From the NCBI GenBank assembly GCA_002315595.1, contig DCHG01000003.1:846-28737 (forward strand): a stretch of DNA of 27,892 nt, read 5' to 3'. Both the position numbers and the translations under genes were made by a program. A model generated the notes under the pieces. It saw only the letters and a program-made list of their open reading frames with translations. It was not told where the DNA came from and made no database searches. Positions 23,821 to 27,892 of this stretch are shown here, one piece after another. Source of the stretch: Clostridiales bacterium UBA1758. GTDB taxonomy: Bacteria > Bacillota > Clostridia > Oscillospirales > UBA1758. Positions within the stretch are counted from its first letter, which is position 1, and each line of letters opens with the position of its first letter.

Positions 23821-24465
23821 CTAGATTTGATCGGTGTAAAGTTTGGCAAGTGCCGTAATTTCGTCGAATTTGCCCGCTTCGATGAGTTTCTTTTTGATGA
23901 TGTTGCTTCCGATCCCGACACCTTTCACACCTGCGGCGAGGTAATCTTTGATGTTCGTTTCGTTCACACCGCCGACGGCGAGTGCCTTGATATGCGAAAG
24001 CGGGGCAAGCACGGCTTTGATATAGCCGATCCCGAGCGTGTCACTCGGAAAGATTTTTATAAAATCCGCGCCTGCTACATGTGCCGCCTGCATTTCGGTC
24101 GGCGTCATCGCGCCAGGCATTGAAACAAGACCGAGTTCACGCGTGCGCTTGATCACGGATTTGTCGACATTCGGGGAAATAATGTATTTAGCGCCCGCTT
24201 TTGCCGCGATCTCGACCTGATGCGGGGATAGAACGGTACCCGCACCGATCAGCATCCTGCCATCGAAATGCTTGTTGAGCAGGGCGATCTGTTCGGCGGT
24301 CTTTTCTTCCGGAAATTCACCTGCGGGATCAAAAGTGATCTCCATCAATCGAATTCCGCCGGCATAAACGGCTTCCGCGGTGGGAAGAAGCAAATCGGTA
24401 TCGAGTTTACGAACGATCGCAATGATTTTATGAGTATCGACAAATTCAACGATCTGTTGTTTCAT
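23821..24465 (-). CDS. eda: KDPG/KHG aldolase (bifunctional type)
   Basis: A 214-residue class I aldolase. E42 (LMEITF) and Schiff-base K137 (DFIKIFPS) are the catalytic pair, with GAGTVL (74-79) and IISPNVD (95-101) as phosphate and substrate loops. It cleaves 2-keto-3-deoxy-6-phosphogluconate and/or 4-hydroxy-2-oxoglutarate. No kduD, kdgK or edd is in view, so the route feeding it (for example uronate breakdown) lies elsewhere. The start has CGGAGG 9 nt upstream and a candidate promoter just before it. Confidence 0.95.
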   Translation of the reverse strand: MKQQIVEFVDTHKIIAIVRKLDTDLLLPTAEAVYAGGIRLMEITFDPAGEFPEEKTAEQIALLNKHFDGRMLIGAGTVLSPHQVEIAAKAGAKYIISPNVDKSVIKRTRELGLVSMPGAMTPTEMQAAHVAGADFIKIFPSDTLGIGYIKAVLAPLSHIKALAVGGVNETNIKDYLAAGVKGVGIGSNIIKKKLIEAGKFDEITALAKLYTDQI

Positions 24466-24493
24466 TTCAAGTCCTCCGTAATAGAATAACGAA

Positions 24494-24522
24494 AATGTAT
24501 CATATTATGGGGGATCTGTCAA
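24494..24522 (-). promoter_or_regulatory. Candidate promoter of the aldolase gene
   Basis: Minus strand: perfect TTGACA (24517-24522) overlapping the Dabb stop codon, 17-bp spacer, TACATT (24494-24499). It would let the aldolase be expressed apart from the exporter operon. Confidence 0.55.
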
Positions 24523-24815
24523 GACTCGTAATCCACGACAACTCGGCTTTCGATGACCTGATGAACGAATTCACGCACGGCAAGGTGCAACGGATGCACC
24601 TGATAAGCATCCTGTGCGGCGGCGTCAACGAATTTTGAAAGAAGACAGACATCCATGCCCTTTGGATTGTAATTGACGCCGACTTCGGCAGAGATCAGAC
24701 CGTCGATCTTTCCGACGAGTCCTTCGAGTTTTTGCTTCATTTCAAGCGCGTTTTCAGTCTTTGAATGACCGAGTGCGCCTTCTTTGAGATTCCACATGAC
24801 GATATGAGTAACCAT
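24519..24815 (-). CDS. Dabb-family small protein (stress-responsive A/B barrel)
   Basis: A 98-residue protein matching the Dabb (dimeric alpha-beta barrel) family: MVTHIVMWNLKEGA start, a long helix with MKQKLEGLVGKIDGL, AEVGVNYNPKGMDVCLLSKF, and a conserved YQVHPLHLAVREFV near the end. Proteins of this fold include plant stress proteins and polyketide cyclases; the activity in bacteria is mostly unknown. Its ribosome site GGAGG lies across the stop codon of the exporter gene (12 nt before the start), so it is cotranscribed with it. Confidence 0.9.
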   Translation of the reverse strand: MVTHIVMWNLKEGALGHSKTENALEMKQKLEGLVGKIDGLISAEVGVNYNPKGMDVCLLSKFVDAAAQDAYQVHPLHLAVREFVHQVIESRVVVDYES

Positions 24816-24827
24816 TTTATCCTCCGA

Positions 24828-26765
24828 TCAGGAAAGTTCAAACATTCCGGTGTATAGTTGATAATATTTGCCGTGCTGACCAAGCAGGTCGTCGTGGTCG
24901 CCACGTTCGATAATCTCGCCGTTTTCAAGTACCATAATGGCGTTTGAGTTGCGGACGGTCGAAAGACGGTGGGCGATGACGAAAACCGTTCGGTTTTGCA
25001 TCAATTTATCCATACCGCGTTCGATCAACGACTCGGTACGGGTGTCGATGGAACTTGTGGCTTCGTCGAGGATCAATACCGGAGGATCGGCGACCGCGGC
25101 ACGCGCAATCGCGATCAATTGACGCTGCCCCTGACTGAGGTTTGCACCATCGGCGGTCAGCATCGTATCGTATCCGTTCGGAAGGTGGGAAATGAAGAAA
25201 TGTGCGTTTGCAAGTTTCGCCGCCGCAACGATCTCATCGTCGGTGGCATCCAAACGACCGTAGCGGATGTTGTCCTTGACCGTGCCGGTGAAAAGATGCG
25301 TATCTTGAAGCACCATGCCGAAGGAACGGCGCAGGTCGTCTTTTCGGATGTCCTTGATGTCGATTCCGTCGTAGGTGATAGAGCCGGAGTCGATGTCGTA
25401 AAAGCGGTTGATCAGATTGGTGATCGTGGTCTTGCCCGCACCTGTGGAGCCGACAAATGCGATTTTTTGACCGGGCTTGGCATAAAGGCTGATCCCGTGA
25501 AGGATTGTTTTTTCCGGCACATAGCCGAAGACGACATCTTTGAGTTTCATATCGCCTTTGAGTTCGATAAGTTCCGTTGATCCGTCGTCAAGCGGACGCT
25601 TCCATGCCCAAAGTTTGGTACGGTGGCTGACTTCGACGAGTACGTTACCCATTCTTTCGACATTGACAAGGCGGACTTTGCCGTCATCTTCTTCGACCTT
25701 TTCGCCGATCATTGCGCGAATTCTTTCGGCACCCGCAAGGGCGGAAAGGATGGAAGTAATCTGTTGGGAGATTTGCGTGATCGGTTGCGAGAACGAGCGC
25801 GTGTATTGCAAAAATGCGGCGAGTGTTCCGAGTTGAGCGACCGGGTTGCCGCTTCGGATGGCGAGCCATCCGCCGATTGCCGCTGTGAGCGCGTAGTGGA
25901 CATAGGAGAGGTTATTCATGATCGGCATCAGAATACTGCCGAAGGTCATGGCGTTGCAGGCGCTGTTGCAGAGTTCTTCGTTGAGTGCATCAAAATCCCG
26001 CTTTACCTGATCCTCATGGTTGAATACCTTGACGACCTTTTGTCCTTCTATCATTTCTTCGATATAGCCGTTGACCTGACCGATTGCTTTTTGCTGACGG
26101 ATGAAGTATCCCGCACTCTTACCGCCGACCTTTTTGACGATGAGAAGCACACTTGCAAGCATAATGAGAACGAGGATCGTCAGTTTCCAACTCAAAATCA
26201 GCATCATCACAAAGACGCCGACAACCGAAACAGTAGTTGAAATCAATTGCGGGATGCTCATGGAGATCATTTCACGAAGAGTGTCGGTATCGTTGGTGAA
26301 ACGGCTCATGATTTCGCCGTGGGTACGAGAATCGAAATATCGGATCGGCAGATTTTGCATATGACGGAACATATCGATACGGATGCGTTTGAGGACGCCC
26401 GTGGAGATGTTCAGCATCAACCTGTTTTGCAAAAACGATGCCGCGGAACCGAAGATATAAACGCACGCCATGATCGCAAGTGTTCCGATAAAGCCGGACA
26501 GATCGGGATTTTCAACGCCGATGAACTGCGTCAGGTTATTGATCATCGGTTTGAGCAGGTAGGTGCCTGCAACACCGGCGAGGGCACTCACGAAAAGGCA
26601 GAATACAATGACGACAAGTTGAAATTTGAAGCCGCCGAGATAGGAGAGAATGAACTTAAACGAGCCTTTGACATCCTTCGGCTTTTCAAAGCCACCTCTG
26701 CCGTGGCCGTGTCCACCGGGACCGCCCGGACCGGGACCGGTGGTTTTTTGCGGTTTGCGATCCAT
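24828..26765 (-). CDS. ABC exporter, consensus half of a heterodimer (BmrD/TM288-like)
   Basis: A 645-residue half-transporter. It starts with a cytoplasmic tail rich in Gly, Pro and His (GPGPGGPGGHGHGRGGF, residues 11-27), then six membrane helices (about 45-330) and a nucleotide-binding domain from about 395. Walker A is GSTGAGKTT, the signature is LSQGQ (not the usual LSGGQ) and Walker B is VLILDEATS, with the catalytic Glu present. About 60 extra residues (EEDDGKVRLVNVERMGNVLVEV onward) lie between the two parts. This pairs with the next gene, whose Walker B is degenerate. Such heterodimers expel drugs, lipids or peptides. Start ATG 26765 overlaps the previous stop by one base (TAATG) with GGAGGTGG upstream. 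Confidence 0.95.
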   Translation of the reverse strand: MDRKPQKTTGPGPGGPGGHGHGRGGFEKPKDVKGSFKFILSYLGGFKFQLVVIVFCLFVSALAGVAGTYLLKPMINNLTQFIGVENPDLSGFIGTLAIMACVYIFGSAASFLQNRLMLNISTGVLKRIRIDMFRHMQNLPIRYFDSRTHGEIMSRFTNDTDTLREMISMSIPQLISTTVSVVGVFVMMLILSWKLTILVLIMLASVLLIVKKVGGKSAGYFIRQQKAIGQVNGYIEEMIEGQKVVKVFNHEDQVKRDFDALNEELCNSACNAMTFGSILMPIMNNLSYVHYALTAAIGGWLAIRSGNPVAQLGTLAAFLQYTRSFSQPITQISQQITSILSALAGAERIRAMIGEKVEEDDGKVRLVNVERMGNVLVEVSHRTKLWAWKRPLDDGSTELIELKGDMKLKDVVFGYVPEKTILHGISLYAKPGQKIAFVGSTGAGKTTITNLINRFYDIDSGSITYDGIDIKDIRKDDLRRSFGMVLQDTHLFTGTVKDNIRYGRLDATDDEIVAAAKLANAHFFISHLPNGYDTMLTADGANLSQGQRQLIAIARAAVADPPVLILDEATSSIDTRTESLIERGMDKLMQNRTVFVIAHRLSTVRNSNAIMVLENGEIIERGDHDDLLGQHGKYYQLYTGMFELS

Positions 26766-27892
26766 TATGCCACCTCCTTATTCTGCGACTGATAGACCTC
26801 ACGATAGATTTCGTTTGACGCGAGAAGTTCTTCGTGTGTACCGACGGCGTTGATCTTGCCGTCTTCAAGGACGATGATCTTGTCCGCCTCCTTGACGGAG
26901 GCAACACGCTGAGCGATGATAATGGTCGTTGTATCGCCGAGATCGGATTTGAAGCAATCGCGGATTTTTGCGTCGGTTGCGGTATCAACGGCACTCGTAC
27001 TGTCGTCGAGAATGATGATTTTCGGGTGCTTTAAGAGTGCACGTGCAATGCAAAGACGCTGTTTCTGACCGCCCGAAACATTGACGCCGCCCTGACCGAG
27101 GTCGGTGTCATAGCCGTCGGGGAAGGAACGGATGAATTCATCCGCCTGGGCCGCACGGCAAGCAGCGGCAATTTCTTCGTCCGTGGCGTCGGCATTGCCC
27201 CATTTTAAGTTATCGCGGATTGTGCCGGAGAACAGAACGTTCTTTTGAAGCACCATTGCAACGGAGTCACGAAGTTCCGTCAAGCCATACTCGCGCACAT
27301 CGTGACCGCCGACCTTGACGGAGCCGGAATAAACATCGTAAAGACGCGGAATTAGGGAAACAAGCGTGCTTTTTGCCGATCCCGTACCGCCGATGATACC
27401 AACGGTTTCGCCGGATTTGATGGTAAGGTTGACATCTTCAAGCGTGAGATTTTCGGGATCGCGTGCATAGGAAAAATTGACGTGATCAAATACGATATCG
27501 CCATTTGCGACTTTGAGATTGCGATCGGCGCCGACATCGCTGATGTCGACTTTTTCTTCGATGATTTCAACGATACGATTGACGCTTGCCTTGGAAATGA
27601 CAAGGCTGACAAACGCGAACGAGACCATCATCAGCGAAGAAAGGATCTGCGTGATATAACTGAGGAAACTGACAAGTTCGCCCGTGAACATGGTGCCTTG
27701 AATGATGTAGTGACCGCCGAACCATGCAACCGCAATCATACAGGCGTACATTGCAAGCATCATCATCGGCATGGCGCAGACGATGAGTTTTTCGGCACGC
27801 TTTTGTGCTTCGCAGACGTCGGATGCGGCTTCGACAAATTTTTCATTTTCGTAATCACGTCGGACAAATGCCTTGACAACACGAATTGCGAT
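26765..27892 (-). CDS. ABC exporter, degenerate half (BmrC/TM287-like), 5' truncated by window
   Basis: 375 residues are visible from the window edge to the stop; the N-terminal helices lie outside. The reading frame is open to base 27892, where IRVVKAFVRRDYE, typical of the intracellular coupling loop, is read. The nucleotide-binding domain has Walker A GGTGSAKST, signature NVSGGQKQR, and Walker B IIILDDSTSAVD, where Asp replaces the catalytic Glu. This is the pattern of the degenerate ATP site in heterodimeric exporters such as TM287/288. Together with the downstream gene it makes one transporter. Confidence 0.95.
   Translation of the reverse strand: MAIRVVKAFVRRDYENEKFVEAASDVCEAQKRAEKLIVCAMPMMMLAMYACMIAVAWFGGHYIIQGTMFTGELVSFLSYITQILSSLMMVSFAFVSLVISKASVNRIVEIIEEKVDISDVGADRNLKVANGDIVFDHVNFSYARDPENLTLEDVNLTIKSGETVGIIGGTGSAKSTLVSLIPRLYDVYSGSVKVGGHDVREYGLTELRDSVAMVLQKNVLFSGTIRDNLKWGNADATDEEIAAACRAAQADEFIRSFPDGYDTDLGQGGVNVSGGQKQRLCIARALLKHPKIIILDDSTSAVDTATDAKIRDCFKSDLGDTTTIIIAQRVASVKEADKIIVLEDGKINAVGTHEELLASNEIYREVYQSQNKEVA

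Noticed and set aside
27250..27892. Alanine in Walker A (GGTGSAKST) as a sign of a dead exporter half
   Set aside because: This variant is common in the degenerate halves of heterodimeric Firmicutes exporters; the gene is otherwise intact in the visible part.
1..27892. CRISPR arrays, insertion sequences or large repeats
   Set aside because: No regularly spaced repeats, terminal inverted repeats or transposase genes were seen apart from the recombinase tail at the left edge.

Overview
This window reads as a chromosomal piece of a low-to-mid GC Gram-positive anaerobe of the class Clostridia, probably an uncultured gut or rumen relative of the Oscillospirales or Christensenellales. The clues are a T-box controlled pheST pair, IreB, DivIVA, a CarD-type factor, S-layer-homology domains, an ECF S component, strong GGAGG ribosome sites, TTG/GTG starts and sigma-A promoters with 17-bp spacing. 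The order or genus cannot be fixed from this sequence.

Layout. 1-600: the tail of a large serine recombinase (end of an integrative element) abuts a tRNA-Leu(CAG) gene with strong minus-strand terminators. 755-4161 (minus): a GT4 glycosyltransferase, a sugar isomerase-like TIM barrel and a cytoplasmic BNR/sialidase-like propeller. 4374-7416 (plus): a secreted, S-layer-anchored phosphodiester glycosidase and a DivIVA-domain coiled-coil protein. 7496-11904 (minus): a Phe T-box leader, pheS, pheT, ireB and a 98-residue conserved unknown. 12047-12535 (plus): a CarD-like regulator. 12575-15107 (minus): a DUF6062 cysteine-rich protein, an ECF S component, ispD and ispF. 15202-18736 (plus): an OGG1-like DNA glycosylase, a GH36 glycosidase, a DEDDh exonuclease and a Nudix hydrolase, tightly packed. 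18904-20161: an unknown protein divergent from an MBL hydrolase. 20210-21280 (minus): a Gfo/Idh/MocA oxidoreductase. 21429-23756 (plus): an OmpR-type response regulator and its sensor kinase, the latter split by a frameshift at a run of seven T. 23821-27892 (minus): a heterodimeric ABC exporter (first half cut by the window edge), a Dabb protein and a KDPG/KHG aldolase.

How it fits together. Several genes concern carbohydrates (GT4, isomerase, sialidase-like, GH36, oxidoreductase, KDPG aldolase, NAGPA-like) or the cell envelope (DivIVA, SLH protein, IreB, isoprenoid enzymes IspD/IspF, two-component system, drug-type exporter). The glycosylase, exonuclease and Nudix genes look like an oxidative-damage set.

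I found no CRISPR array, phage or toxin cluster, and no clear new defence system. The points most worth following are the split kinase, the face-to-face promoters at 15109-15190, ireB placed under a tRNA-Phe sensing operon, the repair/glycosidase operon, and the element/tRNA junction.
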